The translations under genes were made by a program, and so were the position numbers. Shown here piece after piece: positions 51,312 to 59,783 of a stretch of 64,000 nt of DNA. The notes below the pieces were generated by a model. The model did not search any database and was not told where the DNA came from. It was given only the letters and a program-made list of their open reading frames with translations. Source of the stretch: Pseudomonadota bacterium (lineage in GTDB: Bacteria; Pseudomonadota; Gammaproteobacteria; Burkholderiales; Burkholderiaceae_C); contig JAEWIF010000019.1 in assembly GCA_023387335.1 (NCBI GenBank), forward strand, positions 1-64,000. Direction: 5' to 3'. Each line of letters opens with the position of its first letter. The stretch's first letter is position 1.

Positions 51312-52307
51312 CTACTCCGGCTTGGCGCCGGAGATCTTCACCGCCTGGCCCCACTTGCGGATTTCCGAGGCGACGAACCTGTCGAATTCGGGACCGGTCG
51401 TGGGCGCGGGCTCGGAGCCGCGCTCGCGGATGAAGCGCGCCATGGCGTCGCTGCGCAGGATGTCGTTCACCTCCTGCTGCAGGCGCGCGATCACTTCGGC
51501 AGGCGTCCCGCGCGGCGCCATCAGGCCGAGCCATCCCACGGCTTCGAATCCCTTCACGCCCGCCACGCCGGACTCCGCCACGCTCGGAACGTTCGGCAGC
51601 AGCGCCGAGCGTTGCGCCGAGGTCACCGCCAGCGGCACCGCGCGACCGGCCTGGATGTGCGGCAGCGCCGCGGTGACCGAGTCGACCATCAGCGGCACCT
51701 GGTTGCCGAGGAAGTCGGTCTGCGCCGGGCCACTGCCCCGATAGGGGATGTGCGTGATGTACAGCCCCGCCATGGACTTGAACAGCTCGCCCGAGAGATG
51801 CTGCGTGCCGCCGATGCCGGCGCTGGCGTAATTGAGCTTGCCGGGCTGGGCCTTCGCCTGTGCCGCCAGTTCCTTCATGGATGTGATGCCCGACGCCGGC
51901 GTCGCAAGAAAGACGAGCGGCACCTTGGCGACCAGCGAGATCCCGACGAGGTCCTTCGACGGATCGAAACTGAGCTTCGGATAGAGCGTCTGGTTGACCG
52001 CCATCGCGCTGCCGGCCACGAGCAGCGTGTATCCGTCGGCCGGCGCGCGCACCACGTACTCGGTGCCGATGTTGCTGCCGGCTCCTGCCTTGTTCTCGAC
52101 GACGACCGGCTGGCCCAGGCGCTTGCCCAGTTGCTCCGCGAGCGCACGCGCGAAGATGTCGGTCGCCTGTCCGGTGGGGAACGGCACGACGAAGCGGATG
52201 GGCCGGTCAGGCCAGGCCGCATGCGCCGGGGCGCAGAGGGCAGCGGCGAGGCCGCACGCAAGGGCGAACCGGGCAAGGACCCGGCGTGGCGAGGAGATCT
52301 TGGGCAT
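51312..52307 (-). CDS. Bug-type tripartite tricarboxylate transporter binding protein
   Basis: A 331-residue periplasmic protein of the TctC/Bug family with a signal peptide cleaved near APAHAA. The family features WPDRPIRFVVPFPTGQATDIFAR, VENKAGAGSNIGTE, PADGYTLL and KLNYASAGIGGTQH are present. These proteins bind carboxylates or amides and are highly amplified in Burkholderiales. No TctA/TctB membrane genes are adjacent, which is usual for orphan Bug proteins. The ligand is unknown. Confidence 0.9.
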   Translation of the reverse strand: MPKISSPRRVLARFALACGLAAALCAPAHAAWPDRPIRFVVPFPTGQATDIFARALAEQLGKRLGQPVVVENKAGAGSNIGTEYVVRAPADGYTLLVAGSAMAVNQTLYPKLSFDPSKDLVGISLVAKVPLVFLATPASGITSMKELAAQAKAQPGKLNYASAGIGGTQHLSGELFKSMAGLYITHIPYRGSGPAQTDFLGNQVPLMVDSVTAALPHIQAGRAVPLAVTSAQRSALLPNVPSVAESGVAGVKGFEAVGWLGLMAPRGTPAEVIARLQQEVNDILRSDAMARFIRERGSEPAPTTGPEFDRFVASEIRKWGQAVKISGAKPE

Positions 52308-52363
52308 CGGAAGGAATTGGCCGGCGAGTGGCGCGGATTTTCGCACCGCCGACGCGGCGAAGC

Positions 52364-52792
52364 TCACTGAACGGGAGCGCCGGCGTCCACCAGGCCTGCC
52401 CCGTGGATCATCCGGGCAATGCCCGCCCGGGCGGCGACCGCTTCGCACCGCGCGCACGGCCGGGAGGTCGAATACAGCACCGCGCCATGGAGCACTTGCG
52501 CGCCGAAGCGCTCGCGGGCATCCCGCATCGCTTCACGTTCGGCATGGGCGTCCGGGTCGTTCCGCTGGACCACGCGGCTGGGGCCCTCTCCCACGATCCG
52601 GCCGCCCTGCACGACGACCGCGCCGTACGGCTGGTCGCCCCGGCTCAGGGCCAGGCGCCGCATCGCTTCGGCGGCGTCATGCCAGCGCCGCTCGGGCGGC
52701 GGCGTGTCCGCGCGAACGAAGGGCGCCGCAAGAGCGGCACAGATCGCGAGCAGGCGGCGGCGTCGCAGGACCGGGGTTCGCATCCGGCGCAT
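52364..52792 (-). CDS. exported cytidine/tRNA-adenosine deaminase-like protein
   Basis: A 142-residue zinc deaminase-fold protein. The metal motif is HAE (His83, Glu85) with PCARC (Cys113 and Cys116), as in cytosine/guanine/tRNA-adenosine deaminases. Unusually, it has an N-terminal basic-hydrophobic signal (LRRRRLLAICAALAAPFVRA) suggesting export, possibly by Tat. Deaminases of this fold are normally cytosolic. An in-frame ATG at 52783 is an alternative start. It follows the DUF502 gene by 23 bases. Confidence 0.75.
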   Translation of the reverse strand: MRRMRTPVLRRRRLLAICAALAAPFVRADTPPPERRWHDAAEAMRRLALSRGDQPYGAVVVQGGRIVGEGPSRVVQRNDPDAHAEREAMRDARERFGAQVLHGAVLYSTSRPCARCEAVAARAGIARMIHGAGLVDAGAPVQ

Positions 52793-52815
52793 GCTGGCGC
52801 CGGTCCTTGCGAAGG

Positions 52816-53451
52816 TCAAACGCGACCGGTGTTCGCGGGTCCCCGGCTGGACGCCGCCTGCGCGCCGGCCCGGGGCTCCATCCACGCGATGAGCGATGAG
52901 CGCATCGCCTCCTCGACGGACATGGCCACGGGCGTGACCCAGCTCGCGGGCACGAAGACGGTATAGCCGCCGATCATGTAGCCCATCGGCAGGTAGACCG
53001 CGAGCCGGTCGCCCGGCAGGAACCCGGGCGGCAGGTCGGCGAAGCTGCGGCGCGTGACCAGTCCGACCACCTCGAGTTCGGTGTTCGGCATCCGCAGGAC
53101 GACCACCTGCTGGCCGCTGCCGGACTTCCCGCTCGGCGCGAAGTAGTCGGAGAAGCTCTTCAGGGACGAGTAGATGCTCTTGACGACCGGCAGCTTGGTG
53201 AACGGCAGCTCGATCAGCGCCAGCGCGTCGCGCACCTGCGGCTTGGACAGCAGGGCACCGATCCCGACGATGATGAGGATGCCGAACAGCAGCCCCATGC
53301 CCGGCACGTAGAAGCCGCCGATGAGCGGCCCGAGCAACGCCAGGGCCAGCGACTCCACCCAGCCCAGGAAAAGCGCGAGCACGTAGACGGTCAGCGCCAG
53401 CGGCAGTACGGTGAGCAGGCCCCGGAAAAAGTACTTGTACAAGCGCTTCAT
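52816..53451 (-). CDS. DUF502-family membrane protein
   Basis: A 211-residue protein with two membrane helices (about 10-32 and 48-68) and a soluble domain bearing the DUF502 signatures LPFTKLPVVKSIYSSLKS and GDRLAVYLPMGYMIGGYTVFVP. The function is unknown; homologues are widespread in Proteobacteria and plants (COV-like). The conserved N-terminus MKRLYKYFFRGLLTVLP supports the start. Confidence 0.88.
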   Translation of the reverse strand: MKRLYKYFFRGLLTVLPLALTVYVLALFLGWVESLALALLGPLIGGFYVPGMGLLFGILIIVGIGALLSKPQVRDALALIELPFTKLPVVKSIYSSLKSFSDYFAPSGKSGSGQQVVVLRMPNTELEVVGLVTRRSFADLPPGFLPGDRLAVYLPMGYMIGGYTVFVPASWVTPVAMSVEEAMRSSLIAWMEPRAGAQAASSRGPANTGRV

Positions 53452-53540
53452 CGAGGCAATTTAGCACGCGGTGGAGAGCGATCGGCACGCGCGGAGGCAG
53501 CGACAGACGTCGGTCGAAAGCCGGCTGGGCGGACCGAGGT

Positions 53541-54440
53541 TTAGCGAGTCGCCCCCTCGCGCAGGATCTCCAGGAACCGCGTGGCCAGCGGCGGCAGCGC
53601 CTGTCCCCGGCGCGTGACCACGCCGATGGCGCGCGTGAAGCGGGCCTCGGCGAAGGGCAGCGGCGCGAGGCCCTCGCCGGCCGGGCCGGCGAGCATCGCT
53701 TCGCTCATGATCGAAACGAGGTCGCTCTGCGCCAGCAGCCGTCCCAGCTGGCCGGCGGTGTTGCTCACCTCCACCGCGATGCGGGGGCTCGGAAGGCCGG
53801 CCTCCGCCAGCCGAGCCTCGACGCCACGGCGGCCGGCGACCCCGGGGCCAGGGAGCATCCACTGGGCATCCACCAGGTCCTGCAGCCGCACGCGGCGCCG
53901 TGACAGCAGCGGGTGCCCGTCCCGCACCACCATGCACAGGTCGTCGGTCATCAGGGGCATCGCCTCCAGGTCCTCGGGCAGCACGCGCGGGATCGCGTTG
54001 ATGGTGAGGTCCAGGTCGCCCAGGCGCAGGGCGGCGATGAGTGCATCGTTGAGGTTGATGTTGACCTGCAGGCGCGCGGCGGGGCGCTGCTGGTGCAGCT
54101 GCAGGCAGGCCGGCACGAAGAGCTGCTGCGCATAGAGCGGCGACACGCCCACCCGCAGCAGGCCCATGGCGCCGAGGTGCAGGTCCGCCGCTTCCCTGAT
54201 CGCATCTCCCAGGCTGGCGCGCAGCGTCCGCGTCCGCTGGCGGAACTGCTCGGCCACGGGGGTGAGCGTCATGCCGCGCGGGCCGCGCTCGAACAGCGGA
54301 AAGCCGAGCTCCCTTTCCAGCCGCTGCAAGCCCTTGGTCAGCGCCGGCTGGGACAGGCCCAGGGCGGTGGCGGCGCGGCGGACCTGGCCGTGCTCGGCCA
54401 CCGCCAGGAAGTAGTCGATGTCGTCCAGTCGCACCGCCAT
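53541..54440 (-). CDS. LysR-family transcriptional regulator
   Basis: A 299-residue regulator with the N-terminal winged helix (LDDIDYFLAVAEHGQVRRAATALGLSQPALTKGLQRLE) and a LysR substrate-binding domain from about residue 90. It is divergent from the acyl-CoA ligase operon across 175 bp that hold a near-perfect LysR box, so it most likely controls that operon in response to its substrate or an acyl-CoA. GGAGG stands eight bases before ATG 54440. Confidence 0.92.
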   Translation of the reverse strand: MAVRLDDIDYFLAVAEHGQVRRAATALGLSQPALTKGLQRLERELGFPLFERGPRGMTLTPVAEQFRQRTRTLRASLGDAIREAADLHLGAMGLLRVGVSPLYAQQLFVPACLQLHQQRPAARLQVNINLNDALIAALRLGDLDLTINAIPRVLPEDLEAMPLMTDDLCMVVRDGHPLLSRRRVRLQDLVDAQWMLPGPGVAGRRGVEARLAEAGLPSPRIAVEVSNTAGQLGRLLAQSDLVSIMSEAMLAGPAGEGLAPLPFAEARFTRAIGVVTRRGQALPPLATRFLEILREGATR

Positions 54441-54487
54441 GTCCCGCCTCCGTGAAGATTTCCGCGATGCGCGGCCTGCACCCTGCC

Positions 54488-54508
54488 GCGATAACGGCTG
54501 GTTATCGC
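54488..54508. promoter_or_regulatory. LysR-type operator
   Basis: A perfect inverted repeat: GCGATAAC (54488-54495) and GTTATCGC (54501-54508) with a 5-bp centre. It contains the LysR T-N11-A core. A weaker half-site, ATTATCCGC, follows at 54522-54530, as expected for the activation site next to the recognition site. It lies 47 bases before the LysR gene start and about 75 before the leader peptide. Confidence 0.75.
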
Positions 54509-54583
54509 AACGGGCCTGTTGATTATCCGCGGCGGGGCGTCCCGTTCCTAGACTGGCCGCAACGCGTCGAAGGAGACGAAGCA

Positions 54584-54619
54584 ATGAAGTACCCGCAACC
54601 CCACGAGGCCCGCCCATGA
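54584..54619 (+). CDS. 11-residue leader peptide coupled to the acyl-CoA ligase
   Basis: The best ribosome binding site upstream of the ligase (AAGGAG) belongs not to the ligase ATG but to an ATG 32 bases earlier in a different frame. This frame encodes MKYPQPHEARP and stops in an ATGA overlap with the ligase start. It may serve translational coupling or attenuation; the two prolines and PQP could slow ribosomes. Confidence 0.5.
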   Translation: MKYPQPHEARP

Positions 54620-56184
54620 ACCTCGGCATGTACCTGGCGCGCAGCGCCCGCTTCTGGCCCGAGCGGCCGGCCGTGCTGTTCCGGGACGGCGGCCTCACCT
54701 ACCGCGAGCTGGAATCGCGGTCGAACCGGCTCGCGCATGCGTTGAAGGCGCTGGGCCTGCAGCGCGGCGATCGCGTGGCCGTCGTGTCCCCCAACCGCCC
54801 CGAGATCGTCGAGCTCGAGTGCGCGCTCTACAAGGCCGGCCTGGTGAAGGTCGCCCTGAACTCCCGCCTGGCCCCGCAGGAACTCGCGGATGCCCTCGCC
54901 AATGCCGAGCCGGCGGCGTGCCTCGCAGGCCCCGAGCACCGCGCGATGGTGGACGAGGCCCGGGCCGGCGTGCCTTCGCTGCGGCATCGCATCGCCTTCG
55001 ATCCCGACGGCCGCGGGGAAGCCGGCTGGCTCCCGTACGAAGAGCTGCTGGCGCAGGCGCCGGACACCCACTGGCACGAGGAGATGCGGCCCGAGGATCT
55101 GGCCGTGCTGCACTACACCTCCGGCTCGACCGGCAAGCTGAAGGCTGCGATGCAGACGGTCGGCAACCGCATGGCTTCGCTGCGCAAGGTCAGCATGGGG
55201 CGCATGCACGCCGGCCCCGGCGACGTGCTGCTGCTTTGCGGCCCGATCACGCATGCGAGCGGCATGTTCATCCAGCCCATGCTGTTCCAGGGCGCGACCA
55301 TCCTGCTGCTGGAAGGCTTCCGTCCGGCCGACTACCTGGCCGCCATCGAGAAGCATCGCGTCACCATGGCCTTCCTGGTGCCCGCGATGATCCACGCGCT
55401 GCTGGCCGAGCCCAGCCTGCGCGGCCGGGACCTGTCCAGCCTGCGGCTCATGAGCTACGGAGCCGCGCCGATGTCGCCCGCCCGCATCCGGGAAGCGTGG
55501 GCCGCCTTCGGCCCGGTGCTGGCGCAAGGCTACGGTGCCGGCGAGACGACCGGCGGCGTCGTCGGCCTCAGCATCGCCGACCACGCGCGCGCGATCGAGG
55601 GCGGTCGCCCTGAGCTGCTGTCCGCCTGCGGGCGGCCGCTTTGCGAATCGGACGTTCAGGTGCTCGATGACGAGGGCAACCCGGTCGCCGGCGACGCCAT
55701 CGGCGAGATCTGCGTGCGCGGCCCCGACGTGTTCGCCGGCTACTGGCGCGCGCCGGAGCAGACCCAGGCCGCGCTGGACGCCGACGGCTGGCTTCGCACC
55801 GGCGACCTCGCCCGCGTGGATGACGAGGGCTACATCTACATCGTCGACCGCAAGAAGGAGATGCTGGTGTCGGGGGGATTCAACATCTACCCGAGCGAGA
55901 TCGAGTCGGTGCTGGCCCAGCATCCCGCGATCTACGAAGTCTGCGTCGTCGGCGTGCCCGACGACCACTGGGGCGAGACCGTGAAGGCCGTCGTCGTGCT
56001 GCGCGAAGGCGCGAAGGTGGACGGCGGCGAGATCATGGACTTCTGCCGCGGACGCCTCGCCGACTTCAAGCGGCCGCGCTCCGTCGACTTCGTGCCGCAG
56101 CTGCCCAAGAACGGCAACGGGAAGCTGTCGCGCAAGGATGTGCGCGAACACTACTGGCGCGGCCGCGAGCGGCGCGTCAACTGA
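54616..56184 (+). CDS. acyl-CoA synthetase (AMP-dependent ligase)
   Basis: A 522-residue ANL-superfamily adenylating enzyme. The P-loop is YTSGSTGKLKA (about 167-178), followed by YGAGETTGG, the hinge/adenylate-binding segment DGWLRTGDLARVDDEGYIYIVDRKKEM, and the catalytic lysine near the C-terminus in PKNGNGKLSRK. It activates a carboxylic acid to its CoA ester. The acid is unknown; the downstream dehydrogenase suggests a chain or ring acid to be beta-oxidised. Translation is probably coupled to the leader peptide. Confidence 0.88.
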   Translation: MNLGMYLARSARFWPERPAVLFRDGGLTYRELESRSNRLAHALKALGLQRGDRVAVVSPNRPEIVELECALYKAGLVKVALNSRLAPQELADALANAEPAACLAGPEHRAMVDEARAGVPSLRHRIAFDPDGRGEAGWLPYEELLAQAPDTHWHEEMRPEDLAVLHYTSGSTGKLKAAMQTVGNRMASLRKVSMGRMHAGPGDVLLLCGPITHASGMFIQPMLFQGATILLLEGFRPADYLAAIEKHRVTMAFLVPAMIHALLAEPSLRGRDLSSLRLMSYGAAPMSPARIREAWAAFGPVLAQGYGAGETTGGVVGLSIADHARAIEGGRPELLSACGRPLCESDVQVLDDEGNPVAGDAIGEICVRGPDVFAGYWRAPEQTQAALDADGWLRTGDLARVDDEGYIYIVDRKKEMLVSGGFNIYPSEIESVLAQHPAIYEVCVVGVPDDHWGETVKAVVVLREGAKVDGGEIMDFCRGRLADFKRPRSVDFVPQLPKNGNGKLSRKDVREHYWRGRERRVN

Positions 56185-56194
56185 GAGGTTGGAC

Positions 56195-57403
56195 ATGGAC
56201 ACCACCGCCACCCCCCTGCGCGCGCCGCTGCCGCCCTTCGAGGGCTCGGACAAGGCGCGTGACTTCGTCGCACGCATCGGCGTCTTCCTGCGGGACGAGC
56301 TGCAGCCGCTGGCCGCGGAGCACGGCATCACGAGCGAGGGCGGGGCGCCCCGCGCGCTGCTGGAAAAGGTATGGAAGCGCTCTCGGGACCTCGGCTTCTA
56401 TGGCGTCACGCTGCCCGAGGCCCTGGGCGGCGCCGGCTTCAGCATCGTCGACCACGCGCTGATCAAGGAGTTCATCTACGCGAGCGGCTCGCCGTTCGCG
56501 CCGCACGTGCTGGGCGAGCTCACCGGCCCGCCGCGGGTGGGTGCGCTGGCGAAGCAGGCGACGCCGGACCAGATGGAGCGTTTCATCCTGCCGGTGGCGC
56601 GGGCGGAAAAGGCGATCTGCTTCGCGATCACCGAGCCGGAAGCAGGCTCCGACGCCGGCGCGCTGCAGACGCGCGCCATGCGCGACGGCGACGAGTTCGT
56701 CCTGAACGGCACCAAGCGCTTCATCTCCGGATCGCCCTTCTGCGACTTCGCCGTGATCATCTGCTCCACCAGCGAGGACCCCGCCGCGCGGGAGACCACG
56801 GCGTTCTTCGTGGAGCGCGAGCGCGAAGGCTTCCGCGTGGAAACCGGCTACAGGACCATGGCCGGCCAGTCCCATACCGGCAACATCGTGCTGACCGACT
56901 GCCGCATCCCGGCGAGCAACCAGATCGGCGAGCGCGGCCGCGGCCTGGCGCTGGCGCTCGGCCGCATCACGGTCAACCGCCTGCTGCACTGTCCGGCCAT
57001 GCTGGGGCTGGCGCGGCTGGCGCTCGAGGACTCGCTGGCGCACGCCGCGCGCCGCCGGCAGTTCGGGCAGCCCATCGGCGCCTTCCAGGCGGTGCAGCAC
57101 CTGCTGGCCGACATGGCGACGGAACTCGCCGCCGCGCGCGCCCTCATGCTCGGCGTGGCACGCACGCTCGACCAGGGCGGCGAGGCCCGGGCCGAAGCTT
57201 CGATGGCCAAGCTGTTCTGCTCGGAAACCGCGTTCCGCATCGCCGACCGGGCGGTGCAGGTGCACGGAGGGGAAGGCATCGTGCAGGGCAGCCGCGTCGA
57301 GTTCCTCTTCCGGCTGCTGCGCATGTACCGCGTGCTGACCGGCACCAGCGAGATCCAGCGCAACACCATCGCCCGCGAACTGCTGGGCCAGGCGGTGCGC
57401 TGA
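56195..57403 (+). CDS. acyl-CoA dehydrogenase
   Basis: A 402-residue FAD enzyme. It has the N-terminal helical domain (to about 145), the beta domain with CFAITEPEAGSDAGALQT and NGTKRFISG, and the C-terminal domain with RRQFGQPIGAFQAVQHLLADM and QVHGGEGIVQGSRVE. It oxidises the alpha-beta bond of the acyl-CoA made by the preceding ligase. It starts ten bases after the ligase stop. Confidence 0.9.
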   Translation: MDTTATPLRAPLPPFEGSDKARDFVARIGVFLRDELQPLAAEHGITSEGGAPRALLEKVWKRSRDLGFYGVTLPEALGGAGFSIVDHALIKEFIYASGSPFAPHVLGELTGPPRVGALAKQATPDQMERFILPVARAEKAICFAITEPEAGSDAGALQTRAMRDGDEFVLNGTKRFISGSPFCDFAVIICSTSEDPAARETTAFFVEREREGFRVETGYRTMAGQSHTGNIVLTDCRIPASNQIGERGRGLALALGRITVNRLLHCPAMLGLARLALEDSLAHAARRRQFGQPIGAFQAVQHLLADMATELAAARALMLGVARTLDQGGEARAEASMAKLFCSETAFRIADRAVQVHGGEGIVQGSRVEFLFRLLRMYRVLTGTSEIQRNTIARELLGQAVR

Positions 57404-57430
57404 CACGCACGAACAAGCAAGGAGACAAGC

Positions 57431-58405
57431 ATGCAGAACATCAACAGGCGCAGCCTGGTGCTGGCAGCCGCCGGCCTGGCGTTCAGTGGCGCGGCCATGG
57501 CGCAGGAGCCCTATCCGTCCCGCCCCATCAAGTGGATCGTCCCCTACCTCGCCGGCACGGCGCCCGACATCACGGTGCGCATCGCCGCGGAAGCGCTCTC
57601 GGAGACCCTCAGGCAGCCGGTGGTGGTGGAGAACAAGGGCGGGGCCGCCGGCAACCTGGGCGCCCAGATCGCCGCCCGCGCGCCGGCGGACGGCTACACG
57701 TGGGTGTATTCCGCGACGCCCATGGCGACCAACATGCGGATGTACCGCAAGCCCGGCTATGACGTGATGAAGGACTTCATCCATGTGGGCGGCATCACGC
57801 GTTCCGATGTCGTTCTGGTCGTCGCCGCCGATTCGGGCATCAGCACGGCCGAGGAACTGATCGACCGGGCGCGCAAGCAGCCGGGCAAGCTGTCCTATGC
57901 GTCGGGCGGCGTGGGGACCCCGGCGCACATGGGCGCCGAGCTGATCCTCAAGAGCACCGGTGCCCAGGCGCTGCACGTGCCCTACAAGGGCGCGTCCGAG
58001 TCCGCCAACGCGGTGCTGGGCAAGCAGGTGGACTTCGCGTTGACCATCAGCTCGGTTTCGCTGCCGCACATCGCGGGCGGCAAGCTGAAGGCGCTCGCGA
58101 TCACCGCCCCGACGCGCAACCCGCGCCTGCCCGACGTGCCCACGCTGGCCGAAGCCGGCATCTCCGGCGTGACGCTCGTTTCCTTCGGCGGCCTTTCGCT
58201 GCCGGCGGGTACTCCCGCACCCATCGTCCAGCGGGTGGGCGAGGCGCTGCAGAAGGCCTTGGCCGACCCGGCCGTGCGCGCCAAGCTGGAAGCCAACGGC
58301 GCCGCGGTGGTGGCCAGCAGGTCCGAGGAGTACGCACGCAGCCTGCAGTCCGAGATCGCCCTGACCGAGAAGATGATGAAGGTCGCCGGCATCACCGCCC
58401 AGTGA
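57431..58405 (+). CDS. Bug-type tripartite tricarboxylate transporter binding protein
   Basis: A 324-residue TctC/Bug protein with a signal peptide (NINRRSLVLAAAGLAFSGAAMAQ). Family features are YPSRPIKWIVPYLAGTAPDITVR, VENKGGAAGNLGAQIAA, PADGYTWVYS and KLSYASGGVGTPAHMG. The gene lies in the acyl-CoA operon, so it probably captures the acid that the ligase activates. Its stop overlaps the Crp-type gene start (GTGA). Confidence 0.9.
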   Translation: MQNINRRSLVLAAAGLAFSGAAMAQEPYPSRPIKWIVPYLAGTAPDITVRIAAEALSETLRQPVVVENKGGAAGNLGAQIAARAPADGYTWVYSATPMATNMRMYRKPGYDVMKDFIHVGGITRSDVVLVVAADSGISTAEELIDRARKQPGKLSYASGGVGTPAHMGAELILKSTGAQALHVPYKGASESANAVLGKQVDFALTISSVSLPHIAGGKLKALAITAPTRNPRLPDVPTLAEAGISGVTLVSFGGLSLPAGTPAPIVQRVGEALQKALADPAVRAKLEANGAAVVASRSEEYARSLQSEIALTEKMMKVAGITAQ

Positions 58406-59133
58406 GCCCCGGGATGTCCCACGCTACCGGCATGGCGGCGGACCCGCGGGTGGCGGTTGCCGGGGGCGGCTGGTTCGGCACGCTGACACCGGCGGTCCGC
58501 CACGACCTGCTGCGCGTCATGCGCGTGCGGCACCACGCGCATGGCGACACGATCTTCCGTCGTGGCGACCCGGCGGACGCCTGGCTCGCGTGCGCGACTG
58601 GCGCGGTGCGCATCTCGAGCGCCGCCTCCAACGGCCGGCCCCTGACGCTGACCATCGTCGGGCCGGGGCGCTGGTTCGGGGACCCACCGCTATCGCAGGA
58701 AGATCGGCGCACGCACGACGCCCAGGCACACGGTGATACCCGCGTCGTCGCCGTGAGCCGGGCGGACCTGCAGCGCACGCTCGAGTTGCATCCGTCGCTG
58801 TATCCCGCCTTGATGCGCCTGCAGGCGCTTCGCCTGCGCCAGGTGTTCAACGTCGTGGAAGACCTGGCGGGCCTCGGACTGCGCGCTCGCCTGGGTCGTC
58901 AGTTGCTGCAGCTGGCGGGCGCGCACGGCGTGCCCTGCGGCGGCGGCGAGGTGCGCATCCGCGTGCGGATGCGGCAGGACCTCCTGGCCGAGCTGCTGGG
59001 GTGCTCGCGCCAGCGGGTGAACGAACAACTGGGCGAGTTGACGCGCGCGCAGTTCATCCGCAGGGAGGCGGGGGCGCTGGTCCTGCGTGACCCCGCCGGC
59101 TTGCGGCGGTGGTCGGATGCAGCGGCCCGCTGA
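58402..59133 (+). CDS. Crp/Fnr-family regulator
   Basis: A 243-residue protein with an N-terminal cyclic-nucleotide-binding fold (about 25-140) and a C-terminal Crp winged helix (MRQDLLAELLGCSRQRVNEQLGEL). The four cysteines of oxygen-sensing FNR are absent. The GTG start is coupled to the Bug gene stop. As the last gene of the LysR-controlled operon it may adjust expression to carbon or redox status. ATG codons at residues 5 and 11 are alternative starts. Confidence 0.85.
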   Translation: MSPGMSHATGMAADPRVAVAGGGWFGTLTPAVRHDLLRVMRVRHHAHGDTIFRRGDPADAWLACATGAVRISSAASNGRPLTLTIVGPGRWFGDPPLSQEDRRTHDAQAHGDTRVVAVSRADLQRTLELHPSLYPALMRLQALRLRQVFNVVEDLAGLGLRARLGRQLLQLAGAHGVPCGGGEVRIRVRMRQDLLAELLGCSRQRVNEQLGELTRAQFIRREAGALVLRDPAGLRRWSDAAAR

Positions 59134-59155
59134 CGGTGATCGTCGCGCCGCGCGC

Positions 59156-59770
59156 CTACTCTCGTTCGAGATAGCTCTGGAACACGCCGACGTGGACCAG
59201 CGCGGCGTCCGCGCCATTCGGCCACAGGTCCTCGGCGCGGAACCGCACGTCGTACGTCGGCTCGTCCTCGGCCGCGATACCGTGCGCGTGCGCATCCGGG
59301 AAGGGGTAGGCCGGGGACACGCCCACGACCACGCCGGTCTTGCCGCGGATGTAGCCGGGCAGGCGGATATGGCCCGGCACGAAATCCAGGCGCACCCGCA
59401 CCCTGTCGCCGGGATTGAAGCCTTCGCGCTGAGGCGCGTTGCCCCGGCCGCGGGCGCTGGGCGCCGCGAGCGGGAAAGCGCCGCCGGCGCGGCGCTCGAG
59501 TTCCTCGTGCGCGACGATTCCCTTTTCGACGCACAGCGTCGCCAGGCTCGTCAGCGTGCGCTCGTAGTAGCCGGCGCCCAGGTAGTGGCGCGGCTCCATG
59601 CGTTCGATGGCGTGCCGGTACTCGTCCATGTTGAAAATGCCGCGCCGCACCGCGTGGCCGTAGAGTGCATTGACGCGCACCTCCCAGGACGCATGGAACG
59701 CCGGTGCGTTCAGCGTGTAGCGCACGCGGCCGAAACCCTGGCGCCCGCCGAGGTCGTGAACTCCGTCCAT
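59156..59770 (-). CDS. nthB: nitrile hydratase beta subunit
   Basis: A 204-residue beta subunit. The N-terminus MDGVHDLGGRQGFG is diagnostic, and the SH3-like C-terminal domain has FNPGDRVRVR, PGHIRLPGYIRGKTGVV and YDVRFRAEDLW. It forms alphabeta heterodimers that hydrate nitriles to amides. It lies 13 bases after the alpha gene and converges on the Crp-type gene, leaving no room for an activator (P14K/NthE) gene. Confidence 0.95.
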   Translation of the reverse strand: MDGVHDLGGRQGFGRVRYTLNAPAFHASWEVRVNALYGHAVRRGIFNMDEYRHAIERMEPRHYLGAGYYERTLTSLATLCVEKGIVAHEELERRAGGAFPLAAPSARGRGNAPQREGFNPGDRVRVRLDFVPGHIRLPGYIRGKTGVVVGVSPAYPFPDAHAHGIAAEDEPTYDVRFRAEDLWPNGADAALVHVGVFQSYLERE

Positions 59771-59783
59771 GGTGCTTCCTTTC

